A stretch of 62,326 nucleotides of DNA, taken from Dialister succinatiphilus YIT 11850. GTDB lineage: Bacteria > Bacillota > Negativicutes > Veillonellales > Dialisteraceae. The DNA lies in the NCBI RefSeq assembly GCF_000242435.1, contig NZ_JH591187.1:941092-1003417 (forward strand), given 5' to 3'. Each line of letters begins with the position of its first letter. Within the stretch, counting starts at the first letter, position 1. Below are positions 1 to 7,333 of the stretch, one piece after another. The notes below the pieces were generated by a model, which saw only the letters and a program-made list of their open reading frames with translations, was not told where the DNA came from and did no database searches. The position numbers and the translations under genes were made by a program.

Positions 1-200
1 AATGGCGCCGAAGGCGCCGTACCTCGCCAGCGCAGCGATACTATATAACTCCCGAGGGCGAGAGCCCTCAACCCGCCTGTAAGGCGAAGCCGATCACAGG
101 CAGAACCCTTGGCGCCCAGGGCCGTCAGGCCCGGCGGCGCCATCAACCCTCGCGGCGAAGCCGCGTCAACCTTCGGGAATACCGGAAAGCACCGCCCAGC
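1..200. repeat. GC-rich hairpin array, left edge
   Basis: This stretch is a run of short perfect or near-perfect palindromes and has no credible ORF. Examples are GGCGCC-GAA-GGCGCC near 4-18, a nested hairpin at about 111-141 (outer arms GGCGCC, inner arms GGGCC/GGCCC), and a unit at 145-171 of the form AACCCTC-GCGGC-gaa-GCCGC-GTCAACC. The last unit has the same flanking words as the hairpins at 2069-2398 and 2929-3256, so it belongs to the same repeat family. It lies just downstream of the DUF2815 gene. Its function is unknown; terminators, transposition substrates or packaging signals are possible. Confidence 0.7.
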
Positions 201-215
201 CACCAGCCACCATTC

Positions 216-755
216 TCACCCAAAAATCTCATCCCCAAAATCTTCCTCCGGCGTACTCCAATTTCCCAGCACCGGTCCGTCTGCCAGTTTCTGCAGATTG
301 TTCAGCCCGCAGGCGATGCCCATTTTCCCATCATAGTTGAAGGCATAGAAGTGAATGGAGGCCCTGCCGTAGCAGCCGGAATAAAAGCCGGATTTTTCGG
401 TTATCCTGTTCAGGCTTCCATCTACAATGCCCGGCGGCATATCGCTTCTGGCGTTGATGTAGTAGGCATGGTGGTAAACGGAATCTTCCCTTTTATCCAT
501 ATCGCCGTCACGAAGCGGGAGGGTTAGGCTGGAAAGGGCCGCTGTCTTTCCATTGACTGTCAGTTTTTCCTGTCCCTGCCGGTAGGCTTCGGCTATGGCT
601 TTCTCCACTTTGGAAAGGGTCTCTCCGTCTTCTTTGGGAATGATGAGGCAGATGGAGTATTTTGCCCTGTCTCCCTTGAATTTTCTGGGTTCCCATACGT
701 TGGCATAGGAAAATCTTGTTTTCGGTCCTGTCACCACTTTCGTCAAGTCTTTCAT
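216..755 (-). CDS. DUF2815 family phage ssDNA-binding-like protein
   Basis: A 179-residue protein that I recognise as the DUF2815 family, common in the early replication region of Firmicute prophages. The family is thought to resemble T7 gp2.5-type single-stranded DNA-binding proteins. The N-terminal stretch TRFSYANVWEPRKFKGDRAK is typical. The C-terminus is acidic (EEDFGDEIFG), as in many ssDNA-binding proteins that recruit partners with an acidic tail. A clear Shine-Dalgarno AAGGAG lies upstream. It is the last visible gene of a leftward phage segment, 15 bases after a small phage ORF. Family assignment is from recall; the biochemical role is inferred. Confidence 0.75.
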   Translation of the reverse strand: MKDLTKVVTGPKTRFSYANVWEPRKFKGDRAKYSICLIIPKEDGETLSKVEKAIAEAYRQGQEKLTVNGKTAALSSLTLPLRDGDMDKREDSVYHHAYYINARSDMPPGIVDGSLNRITEKSGFYSGCYGRASIHFYAFNYDGKMGIACGLNNLQKLADGPVLGNWSTPEEDFGDEIFG

Positions 756-770
756 GTGTGCTCCTTTTCG

Positions 771-1034
771 TCATAATGCTTCTATCTTTTCTGCCAGCTC
801 TTCATAATGCTCAGGCAATACATCCGTCAGTTTTTGGGCTCCGTATGCTGCCAGAAGGGACCTCACTTCGTCCTTTTTTCCCAGGTTCCATTTCTCTGCC
901 ATAAGCCGGCGCACATCCGCCATGGTGACTGGCGGCTTTTCTTCCTCTTTTTGTGTCATCATTCCGCGGATTTCCTTTTCCAGCTCGTCAAGCTGCACGC
1001 GGATGACTGCAAGCTGGTCTATGAGATTGTCCAT
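771..1034 (-). CDS. Small phage protein (rrp5-like annotation class)
   Basis: An 87-residue, highly charged helical protein. The N-terminal third (about residues 1-30) looks coiled-coil. The rest, with motifs such as VTMADVRRLMAEKW and VRSLLAAYGAQKLTDVLPEHY, resembles small phage proteins often labelled 'rRNA biogenesis protein rrp5'. That label is historical and says nothing of function. A strong AAGGAG precedes the ATG. It sits directly upstream of the DUF2815 gene, where related phages also place it, so a role near DNA replication or recombination is plausible but unproven. Confidence 0.65.
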   Translation of the reverse strand: MDNLIDQLAVIRVQLDELEKEIRGMMTQKEEEKPPVTMADVRRLMAEKWNLGKKDEVRSLLAAYGAQKLTDVLPEHYEELAEKIEAL

Positions 1035-1051
1035 TTTGTCTCCTTTCTCCT

Positions 1052-1432
1052 TTATTTCCCTGCTGCCAATGCCACTGCCAGAAGCCCTACCAATCCCAGG
1101 GCTGCATTTTTCTCTCTTCTAAGTCTCTTCTGTTTTTTCTGCTCCTCTCTGGCGTACTCTTCGAAGGATTTCCTTACCGTCTCTAAGGCTTTCTTCCTCT
1201 CTTCCGATTGATTCTCCAAGGTCCTGAGCTGTTTCCTGAGCCTCTCTGACTGTTCTTTCTGTTTCCCCTTCTCTTCCAAGGCTCTGTCCAAGTCCGATTC
1301 CAGCCTGGAAAGCTCTGTTTCCGTGATCCGGTACGTTTTCTCCGAGGAAAATGGTGAGGCCGCATCCACCGGCAAAGCCCAAAAGAAAAGTAAGAAGAAA
1401 AGGCAGAAGGCGGCGGCACAGTGTTTCATCAT
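1052..1432 (-). CDS. Secreted coiled-coil protein, candidate spanin-like lysis protein
   Basis: A 126-residue protein with an N-terminal signal sequence (hydrophobic residues about 8-20, likely cleavage after VDA near residue 24), a long charged coiled coil (about 32-105, opening TYRITETELSRLE) and a C-terminal hydrophobic segment (about 109-124, AALGLVGLLAVALAA). It would therefore be exported and anchored at its C-terminus. The ATG overlaps the lysozyme stop codon (ATGA), which suggests translational coupling; its own SD is poorly spaced. Another reading frame (1119-1442) overlaps most of it. Position after holin and endolysin, and the membrane-coiled-coil build, suggest a part in outer-membrane disruption. 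That role is inferred. Confidence 0.55.
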   Translation of the reverse strand: MMKHCAAAFCLFFLLFFWALPVDAASPFSSEKTYRITETELSRLESDLDRALEEKGKQKEQSERLRKQLRTLENQSEERKKALETVRKSFEEYAREEQKKQKRLRREKNAALGLVGLLAVALAAGK

Positions 1433-1442
1433 TCATCACCAT
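1119..1442 (-). CDS. Overlapping ORF with N-terminal membrane segment, candidate second spanin-like subunit
   Basis: A 107-residue frame lying almost wholly over the coiled-coil gene at 1052-1432, in a different frame on the same strand. It starts MVMNDETL, has one hydrophobic segment (about residues 11-30, LLPFLLTFLLGFAGGCGLTI), then a charged helical region rich in E, R and Q. A GGAG lies seven bases upstream of the ATG at 1442, better spaced than the SD of its partner. A cysteine at the end of the hydrophobic segment (AGGC) is only a weak lipobox. Nested frames of this kind are known for Rz/Rz1 spanins. Either frame could be a shadow of the other, so the call is tentative. Confidence 0.4.
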   Translation of the reverse strand: MVMNDETLCRRLLPFLLTFLLGFAGGCGLTIFLGENVPDHGNRAFQAGIGLGQSLGREGETERTVREAQETAQDLGESIGREEESLRDGKEILRRVRQRGAEKTEET

Positions 1443-2031
1443 CCGTCTTCTCCAGGATCCTGTTTCCGTCAAAGATCTGCCCTGCCACTTCCAGATGGTC
1501 CGTAAACTGCCAGATTCCCGCTTCCTTTACGGTGCATTCCTTCCACCACTGGGCCGCCCAGAGGGTATGTCCGCCAAATTCCGCCGCTTTGATGCAGCTT
1601 TGAAGCCAGCTGGCACTGGCGTAGATGCCAGCCCGATAGCCCGCATCCACCGTTCCTTCACAGAAGGCGTGGCACATCCGGTTAATCACCCCCGGCCTTG
1701 GAAACTCCCTTCCCCGATAAGAATCTTCTTCCACATCCCAGAAGACACCCAGGGGAAGATGTTTGGGCAGGAGACCGCAGTCCTTGAGGATGGAGAGGAG
1801 GAAATTTCTTTCCACCTCCAGCTCTCCCCCATGACGGGCATAGCCGAAGTGGTACACCCCCAGTTTCAGTCCCGCATCATGGGCTCCATTCACGTTCTCA
1901 TAAAATCGGCTGTCAAGATATGCGCTTCCATAGCCTGCCCGGATGATGGCAAACCTTATGCCCTCTTCCGAAACTTTCTTCCAGTCGATTTCTCCATTGT
2001 GCTCTGATACATCTATTCCGAGTTGAGTCAT
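1429..2031 (-). CDS. GH25 family lysozyme (phage endolysin)
   Basis: A 200-residue glycoside hydrolase family 25 muramidase. GIDVSEHNG at residues 5-13 is the start of the barrel and holds the first catalytic aspartate. VFWDVEE near 95-101 holds the acidic pair typical of the family. GIYAS and LWAAQW follow in the usual order. No cell-wall-binding repeats or signal peptide are present, so export would need the holin. AAGGAG stands upstream of the ATG. The gene lies in a cassette of holin, lysozyme and spanin-like ORFs, and its stop overlaps the start of the next gene. It would cut the peptidoglycan glycan strand at lysis. Confidence 0.88.
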   Translation of the reverse strand: MTQLGIDVSEHNGEIDWKKVSEEGIRFAIIRAGYGSAYLDSRFYENVNGAHDAGLKLGVYHFGYARHGGELEVERNFLLSILKDCGLLPKHLPLGVFWDVEEDSYRGREFPRPGVINRMCHAFCEGTVDAGYRAGIYASASWLQSCIKAAEFGGHTLWAAQWWKECTVKEAGIWQFTDHLEVAGQIFDGNRILEKTDGDE

Positions 2032-2060
2032 TTGTGCTCCTTTGCTTTTGAGTCAATTAC

Positions 2061-2398
2061 GTTGATAGGGTTGACGGCCCTACGGGCCGAAGGTTCTTAA
2101 GGTTCTAAAGTTTGACGGCCTTTCAGGCCGAGGGTTGTGGATAGCCGCCTCGCGGCAATGCTTATAAAGTCAGCGTTACGGGAATGCCTTCCGGTTACAT
2201 AACCCATTAACCATAGCGATGCGTTAGCCACCTCCGGTGGCTTTTTTTCCCCCCGCCCGCCAGGGCAGTTGTACGGTTTTATACAAACTGGCGGCGCAGC
2301 CGCCTACCACAACCCTCACAGCCGCAGGCTGTGTCAAACCTGAGAACCCTCAGGGCGTCAGCCCTGTCAAACCTCGGCCCCTCAGGGGCCGTTAAACC
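2061..2398. repeat. Hairpin-array block, copy 1
   Basis: About 338 bases holding at least six hairpins with shared flanks. Two units face one way (GTTGAC-GGCCC-TAC-GGGCC-GAAGGTT at 2069-2095 and GTTTGAC-GGCCT-TTC-AGGCC-GAGGGTT at 2110-2136). Three face the other way (AACCCTC-stem-GTCAAACC at 2311-2340, 2345-2373 and 2374-2398). GCCACC-TCC-GGTGGC followed by a T run (2228-2248) and GGCGGC-GCA-GCCGCC (2290-2304) lie between them. The block is nearly repeated at 2929-3256. Its last hairpin runs into the holin stop codon (2392-2394). The inverted arrangement recalls REPIN-type pairs; no transposase is visible. Confidence 0.8.
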
Positions 2399-2865
2399 TT
2401 TTTGCGCAGCTTGTCTGCAAGATGCGCAAAATCCCCGACTCCCGCTTCCGACAAATTTTCAATAATGGACAGGATTTCCGTTACGCTCATATAACCTACG
2501 ATGAAACTGGTCATCCAGGCCGGTGTGCCAAGGACACCGAAAATCATATCGCAGGATGAGGCGGCCAGTGTGCAGAGAAGGTAGAGAAGAAGTTTATCCA
2601 TCCCCTTTCTCATGTCGAAACTCCGTATCAGCCCTTTCCTCCTGGCTGAGGGTATGCCCCAGAGAGCTGCCGCCAGCGTTGCTTTTCCGTTCTTTTCTGC
2701 CAGGCTTTTGAAACTGATGGCTGTCCATCTTGTGAGGCAGTCAATCACCACCAGCAGGGCAAAACAGAGGAAGAGGACTGTTCTTGCATCCATGAGGAAA
2801 ATCAGCAGCACCGTGCTTACGGTTTTCAAAGGGTATAAATCAATCAGTTTTTCAATGTGATCCAT
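2392..2865 (-). CDS. Phage holin (toxin secretion/lysis holin family)
   Basis: A 157-residue membrane protein that I recognise as the phage holin family related to TcdE (Pfam PF05105 type). Hydrophobic segments fall at about residues 15-30 and 28-45, then a polar basic stretch (about 62-88), then segments near 90-112 and 115-133. The tail is charged (LADKLRKKV). AAGGAG precedes the ATG. It would form the inner-membrane lesion that lets the GH25 lysozyme reach the wall. It is isolated from both neighbours by hairpin-rich gaps, and its stop codon lies inside a repeat unit, which is unusual for a lysis cassette. Confidence 0.8.
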   Translation of the reverse strand: MDHIEKLIDLYPLKTVSTVLLIFLMDARTVLFLCFALLVVIDCLTRWTAISFKSLAEKNGKATLAAALWGIPSARRKGLIRSFDMRKGMDKLLLYLLCTLAASSCDMIFGVLGTPAWMTSFIVGYMSVTEILSIIENLSEAGVGDFAHLADKLRKKV

Positions 2866-2928
2866 ATCGGCTCCTTTCGTTGCGTAAATGCTTTTGTGCC
2901 ACTAACGGTCAGTGACTGTAATCCCATG

Positions 2929-3283
2929 GGTTGACGGCCCTTCGGGTCGAAGGTTCTTAAGGTTCTTAGGTTTGACGGCCTTTCAGGCCGAGGGTTGTGG
3001 TATCGCCCTCTCGGGTGATGCTTATAAAGTCAGCGTTACGGGATTGGCTTTCTTTGTCATATAATTCACCCTAAATATGGAGGTGAGTCAGCCACCTCTG
3101 GTGGCCTTCCCCCGCCCGCCAGGGCGGTTGTACGGTTTTATACAAACTGGCGGCGCAGCCGCCCACCACAACCCTCACAGCCGCAGGCTGTGTCAAACCT
3201 AAGAACCCTCAGGGCGTCAGCCCTGTCAAACCTCAGCCGCAAAGCGGCTGTCAACCTTCCCTCCATGACTTCGTCATGGAGGG
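2929..3283. repeat. Hairpin-array block, copy 2
   Basis: A near copy of the block at 2061-2398, in the same orientation, on the other side of the holin gene. Units of one orientation are at 2929-2955 and 2969-3000. Units of the other are at 3170-3199, 3204-3232 and 3233-3256. The central part (3001-3160) has diverged more than the hairpins. An extra perfect 11-bp palindrome (CCCTCCATGAC-TTC-GTCATGGAGGG, 3259-3283) closes it. The two copies make a direct repeat that could recombine and delete the holin gene. Confidence 0.8.
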
Positions 3284-3322
3284 TGCCAGCACAAAGGCAT
3301 GACTCTTAACAGCACCGGCCCA

Positions 3323-3600
3323 TGGAACAAGCTCCTCGCGCGCGTATATATATATCGTACATATGCCATTTACACCCCTCTTTTCTTTTGTATATCTCTA
3401 TAGGTAATATCTTGTTCCACTTGTTCCATTGGCCTGTTTTACACGATGGTGACTGAAAAATTCGGTGGAACAAGCGGTGGAACAAGATGGGACAAGCTGG
3501 AACAACTTCATAAAATCACATAGGTGAAAATCTGTTCCTGTGGAACAAGCTGGAACGAGTTGGAACAAGCTGGAACAAGAATATATGTTGTCTTGTTCCA
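3323..3600. repeat. 10-bp-phased TGGAACAAGC direct repeats (iteron-like)
   Basis: The ten-base word TGGAACAAGC or close variants recurs at 3323, 3466, 3478, 3488, 3498, 3541, 3551, 3561 and 3571. The inverse CTTGTTCCA stands near 3411, 3420 and 3592. Within each cluster the spacing is exactly 10 bp, one helical turn. An alternating AT tract follows the first copy (about 3345-3366). The array abuts the stop codon of the VapE-type primase gene. Phased direct repeats beside a replication gene resemble iterons of a phage or plasmid origin; a regulator-binding array is the alternative. An 89-codon frame through it is only repeats. Confidence 0.65.
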
Positions 3601-3624
3601 CTTGATTCAGTAAACAATTATTCC

Positions 3625-6000
3625 TTATTCCTTTGCATAAAATCTCTGCCGTCCATAGGGTGTGCACTTCTTGCTAGCTGCTTTCTTCCATCCCTCCATT
3701 TTGCTCATGATGGAAGAAATGTCGTAGCTGTCCTGTTTCCTCATACGGGCAGGATCCAGCCCGAAGCATTCCGCGTAGATTTCCATATGGGTGACAGTAT
3801 CCCTTACCATGGCGCCCGGTTCTTCCGGCAGGCCTTCTGCGCCGGAAAGGTAAAGCCTCCTTTCTGTTAAATCCATGGTGTCCCATTTCCTGGGCAGTTT
3901 GGTTTCCAGATATTTTTTGACCAGTCCTTCCCTGTCGTCTGTTTCCATGGCGGCCTGCTGCTGTTTCCGGGCAGCGGAAAGGAGTTCATTTTCAAGATAC
4001 AGCGGTTCCCTGGCTTTCCATATGGTTATGGCCTCGGCCCAGATCTGGCAGATTTCATTCATCGTCAAATGCCAGGGCTTTTTCATGGTCATTCCGCTGA
4101 CCGCCACGGGCCAGAAGCGCCGGTTTCCTGTGACGTCACGCAAAAAGCCGTTTTCAGCGTTGGTGGTGCCCACGATGACGCACTGCCTTGGATGGCTTTC
4201 CACGGTAATACCGTAGCTGGCCCGGTACTTGTCGTCCCTTCTGGAAATAAAGGATTTCACCGTTTCAATATCCGCTTTTTTCATGCCCGCCAGTTCTCCC
4301 AGTTCCAGAATGAAATAGCCCTGCAGCTTTTCCGCCGCGGCCTTGTCCCTCATGTCCGTCAGTGTGAGGCTGTCGGAAAACCATTGTCCCCCGAGACGGG
4401 AAAAGAGGGTGGATTTACCGATCCCCTGGCTCCCGTTGATGATCAGGACAGAGTCAAATTTCACCCCCGGCTCATACACCCTGGCCACGGCGGCGGCCAG
4501 AGTTTTCTTTGTAACCGCCCTTGTGTATTCGCTGTCTTCTGCGCCCAGATAGTCCACCAGCAGCGTTTCCACCCGCTTGACTCCATCCCAGGGCGGCAGG
4601 GATGCGAAAAATTCCCTGATGGGATGGAACTGGCGCTCGCTGGCCACGGTAATGAGGGCGTCTTTGGATTTCATAGGCGCGTAAATGCCATAATGGCTGG
4701 AAATATAGGAATTGAGCTGGGCCATGTCATTGTCCGACCAGCCCGGTTTGATCCGGGGCCATGGAAGGGAGCCTCTCACGTCTACGGAGTCCGTCAGAAG
4801 GTTGTAGGAAATGGGCCACAGCTTCTCATCCATGCGAAGAATGGTCAGAAAATTGGTAAGGCAGTTGTCCACGGTGCCGTCAGACCGGAATTTCAGCCTT
4901 GCCGTAAGGCTCTTCACTGTCCCTGCTTTCGCTGCTATGGGCACAGGCACCTTGAAATCCTCTTCCGCTTCCCGGGCCTTCTCTTTCAAAATCTCTTCCC
5001 GAACCCGCTCATCCTTTTTAGCAAAGTCAATCATAGCCCTGTATGATGGCAGACGATCCACCTGAGTGCCGGCATCGGTATCGGCATCGAGATGCCCAAA
5101 ACGGGTAAGCCGCACGGCGTCAAAAGCATTCAGAAGCCTTCCCGAAAGGGGATCCGTGGCGTGGAAGGAATACATGAATTTCCCGTCATACACCACCAGC
5201 CCCGCCGATGAATCAGCAGGCTTATAGTCATAGCGGCCCGGAATGACAGATGGCTCATAAAGGTCGGAAAGGAAGGTACGGATTACATCGTCCATGGGCC
5301 AGGCACGGCAGAAAGCGCCTACCAGTCCCCTCTTCCCACAGGGATCCTCCGCTTTGGCCAGGGTGGCGGCTGCTTCTTTTCCCTCTGCACATGGCCACGA
5401 TGAAACGTCCGTCCAGTCCCTGTACTCCTTCAGCACAGTATCCGGATCCAGCAGCTCCCTTTCCTGCCCTTCCGCCACATACTCCCCGTCCTTTGAAACG
5501 GATCCCCAGTACATCAAACGCTCCGGCTCAAAGGTGGTTGGGTCAAAAAGCGCCATGCCCAGTTTCTCGGCCACCTTCCGCGAAATGGCTCCATATTCCG
5601 CAGCGCTCACATCACGAGAAAGAGGAATCACCAGACGAAGCCTTGGCTTCTCAGGACTGCTCTTATGGGTGGAGTAAAGAAAACAGGTACAGGAAAGTTT
5701 TCCTAATACATCCTCCACAACGCCGGGATACCCATAGTCCATGTCAAGGGTCAGAAGGGATCTTAAAAGCACATGGCTCTTCTTCCGGAGCCCGTCCTTC
5801 AGCGCCCCGCCTACAAATCCGCCTACATCCTTCACATCCGCCTGCCGGGCCCTCGGCATCTGCCGATACTCCGCCGCCGTCTCCCCCGTCCTCACAGGGC
5901 GGATCATCCGCTCCACCAGCTCATGCCAGGTCATAGACCGGTTTTCCCAAATTCTCACTTTACGGTTCGAAGCTAAGGCAATTTGATAGGATCTTTCCAT
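3625..6000 (-). CDS. VapE-like phage primase/helicase (PrimPol plus P-loop helicase)
   Basis: A 791-residue two-part replication protein. The N-terminal part looks like an archaeo-eukaryotic-type primase: LDMDYG at 85-90 gives the paired aspartates, STHK at 110-113 the histidine, and FDPTTFEPERLMY follows. The C-terminal part is a VapE-family (PF05272) helicase-like ATPase: Walker A GSQGIGKST at 523-531, Walker B-like YFILELGEL at 562-570, IVGTTN at 609-614 and GNRRFWPV at 625-632. The SD is weak (AAAGG). It is the first gene of the leftward phage segment. It probably primes and unwinds phage or satellite DNA; the adjacent repeats could be its origin. Confidence 0.87.
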   Translation of the reverse strand: MERSYQIALASNRKVRIWENRSMTWHELVERMIRPVRTGETAAEYRQMPRARQADVKDVGGFVGGALKDGLRKKSHVLLRSLLTLDMDYGYPGVVEDVLGKLSCTCFLYSTHKSSPEKPRLRLVIPLSRDVSAAEYGAISRKVAEKLGMALFDPTTFEPERLMYWGSVSKDGEYVAEGQERELLDPDTVLKEYRDWTDVSSWPCAEGKEAAATLAKAEDPCGKRGLVGAFCRAWPMDDVIRTFLSDLYEPSVIPGRYDYKPADSSAGLVVYDGKFMYSFHATDPLSGRLLNAFDAVRLTRFGHLDADTDAGTQVDRLPSYRAMIDFAKKDERVREEILKEKAREAEEDFKVPVPIAAKAGTVKSLTARLKFRSDGTVDNCLTNFLTILRMDEKLWPISYNLLTDSVDVRGSLPWPRIKPGWSDNDMAQLNSYISSHYGIYAPMKSKDALITVASERQFHPIREFFASLPPWDGVKRVETLLVDYLGAEDSEYTRAVTKKTLAAAVARVYEPGVKFDSVLIINGSQGIGKSTLFSRLGGQWFSDSLTLTDMRDKAAAEKLQGYFILELGELAGMKKADIETVKSFISRRDDKYRASYGITVESHPRQCVIVGTTNAENGFLRDVTGNRRFWPVAVSGMTMKKPWHLTMNEICQIWAEAITIWKAREPLYLENELLSAARKQQQAAMETDDREGLVKKYLETKLPRKWDTMDLTERRLYLSGAEGLPEEPGAMVRDTVTHMEIYAECFGLDPARMRKQDSYDISSIMSKMEGWKKAASKKCTPYGRQRFYAKE

Positions 6001-6398
6001 GGTGATAACCTTTCGTTGTAATACAGGAATTATTGAGAAATAAATAGAATATGAAAGTTAACATGCAGCAGGCAGAAACTGGAATCCAGCGGCATAGGAC
6101 AGCAGCCGGATCCAATCACTCCCCAGTTATTCTGTCAGATGATATGACTACCTATCCCCCTTCCTTAACTTCCGCAGGAAAATCCCACAGGAAGATATTA
6201 AAAGAAGGAGAAGCAGAACTTGTTTTTGCCGTTGTCTCTTTACATTTCTGCCATTAGATGCTATTGTCAAATTTTTGTAGAAATCATTAAAGTACCTCAT
6301 AGACCAACTCCTTTTCTGACTGATATATAACAGGAAAGTACTCCGGTTCCATAATTGGAATGAGTCCAATCCAAAATAAAGACAAAAAATTGCAAGAA

Positions 6399-6424
6399 AA
6401 AGACCGGGCACAAGCCCGGTCTTT
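6399..6424. terminator. Bidirectional intrinsic hairpin
   Basis: AAAGACCGGGC-ACAA-GCCCGGTCTTT is a perfect 11-bp stem with A/T flanks on both sides. No gene ends immediately next to it on either strand. Confidence 0.7.
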
Positions 6425-6954
6425 ATAGGTCTATAACAAGAGCCAGGCATGTAAAAATCTTTTCTGTTTAACAACAGCGATCTTACATGCGGCATTTGAA
6501 TTGTAAAGAGACAGATGTATTTAATCGTATCCCCTTCTCATGGCAGCTGAGCCGGAAACGGCAATAACCGGCATTTCCAGTGCCCAGGGCACGAAACATC
6601 ATAATTATTTTATCAGATACATAAATGTTATGCAATAATAAAATTGAGTTTATCAAATATATTTTTCGCATGAATAAATACCATTTCCTCAATAAAAGTA
6701 GATAATAAATTTATACTTTAAGCTGGTTAATGATATGAAATATATTTGAAATAAATCTCTATCCATTTACCTACTAACTCACAGATTGATACAAATACGG
6801 ATATCATAAAATGGAATAACAAAAATTACCTTATTAAAAAACAGAACTGCCTTGAAATCTCTATCGGACATCAGCAAATCTGGAAAGGTTTTATCTAAAT
6901 GGCACCGTTTAAATGTTAGGCACCTGCCAAGCTCTTTGCTCCTATAAAATCCAA

Positions 6955-6979
6955 AAGCCGTCCCATCAGGGGACGGCTT
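6955..6979 (-). terminator. Terminator of the DUF2922-DUF1659 unit
   Basis: AAGCCGTCCC-ATCAG-GGGACGGCTT hairpin followed, on the minus strand, by a T-rich stretch, 15 bases past the DUF1659 stop. Confidence 0.8.
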
Positions 6980-6993
6980 CTGGGATCACCTCC

Positions 6994-7221
6994 TTAACCG
7001 TTATCACTCATATCATTAGTCAGTACGCAGCGGATTCCAGCCAGCGGGTAATTGGTCATACCCACAATCGCCTTGCCTGCATCCATCAGCTCCTGGTCAG
7101 TAGCATCCAGTTTGATATTGGAATAGCTCAGGCTTTTGATTTTTGCTGCCCCTGCAGATGTAGTGCCATCTGCTACACGAATCTGGAGTTTCAGGTCCGT
7201 AAGTTCCTTTGCAACAGCCAT
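6994..7221 (-). CDS. DUF1659 domain protein
   Basis: A 75-residue protein that I recognise as the DUF1659 family (Pfam PF07872 type), small Firmicute proteins of unknown function usually encoded with a DUF2922 protein. The core is LKLQIRVADG (about residues 10-19) and then a second half LSYSNIKLDATDQELMDAGKAIVGM. There is no signal peptide or membrane segment. A perfect AGGAGGT precedes the ATG. It follows the DUF2922 gene by 112 bases and ends at a terminator, so the two probably form one transcript. Its size and small-residue composition suit a self-assembling or partner-binding domain, but nothing firm is known. Confidence 0.75.
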   Translation of the reverse strand: MAVAKELTDLKLQIRVADGTTSAGAAKIKSLSYSNIKLDATDQELMDAGKAIVGMTNYPLAGIRCVLTNDMSDNG

Positions 7222-7333
7222 AGGTTACCTCCTTTCTTTATTCTTATACTCATGGGATATGATTTCTGTAGAGTCATTTTCGAGAGTGACCCGGCAGCTA
7301 GTGACTAACTGCCAGCCACTCTCTCCATCCCCT

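Larger units (their letters stand above)
6001..6993. other. Gene-poor AT-rich stretch between phage segment and sigma-factor region
   Basis: I find no ORF here with a convincing SD or protein-like composition; the frames of 68-115 codons run through low-complexity AT-rich DNA and hairpins. It holds a bidirectional hairpin at 6399-6424 and the terminator of the DUF1659 gene at 6955-6979, and it must hold the promoter of the VapE gene. It probably marks the right-hand edge of the phage-derived DNA. I could not identify an attachment site. Confidence 0.6.

Noticed and set aside
3323-3600. Possible CRISPR array
   Set aside because: The repeats are only 10 bases and lie back to back with no spacers, and there are no cas genes.
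3398-3667. 89-codon frame on the minus strand with repeated peptide words
   Set aside because: It is the translation of the TGGAACAAGC repeat array and of the end of the primase gene; it has no SD and the peptide repeats only mirror the DNA repeats.
6148-6692. Two overlapping frames of 115 and 69 codons on the minus strand
   Set aside because: Both run through AT-rich DNA and a terminator hairpin, and I found no convincing SD for either.
6901-6993. A YvrJ-like third small gene after DUF1659
   Set aside because: YvrJ proteins often accompany this pair, but only a terminator follows here and no fitting frame exists.
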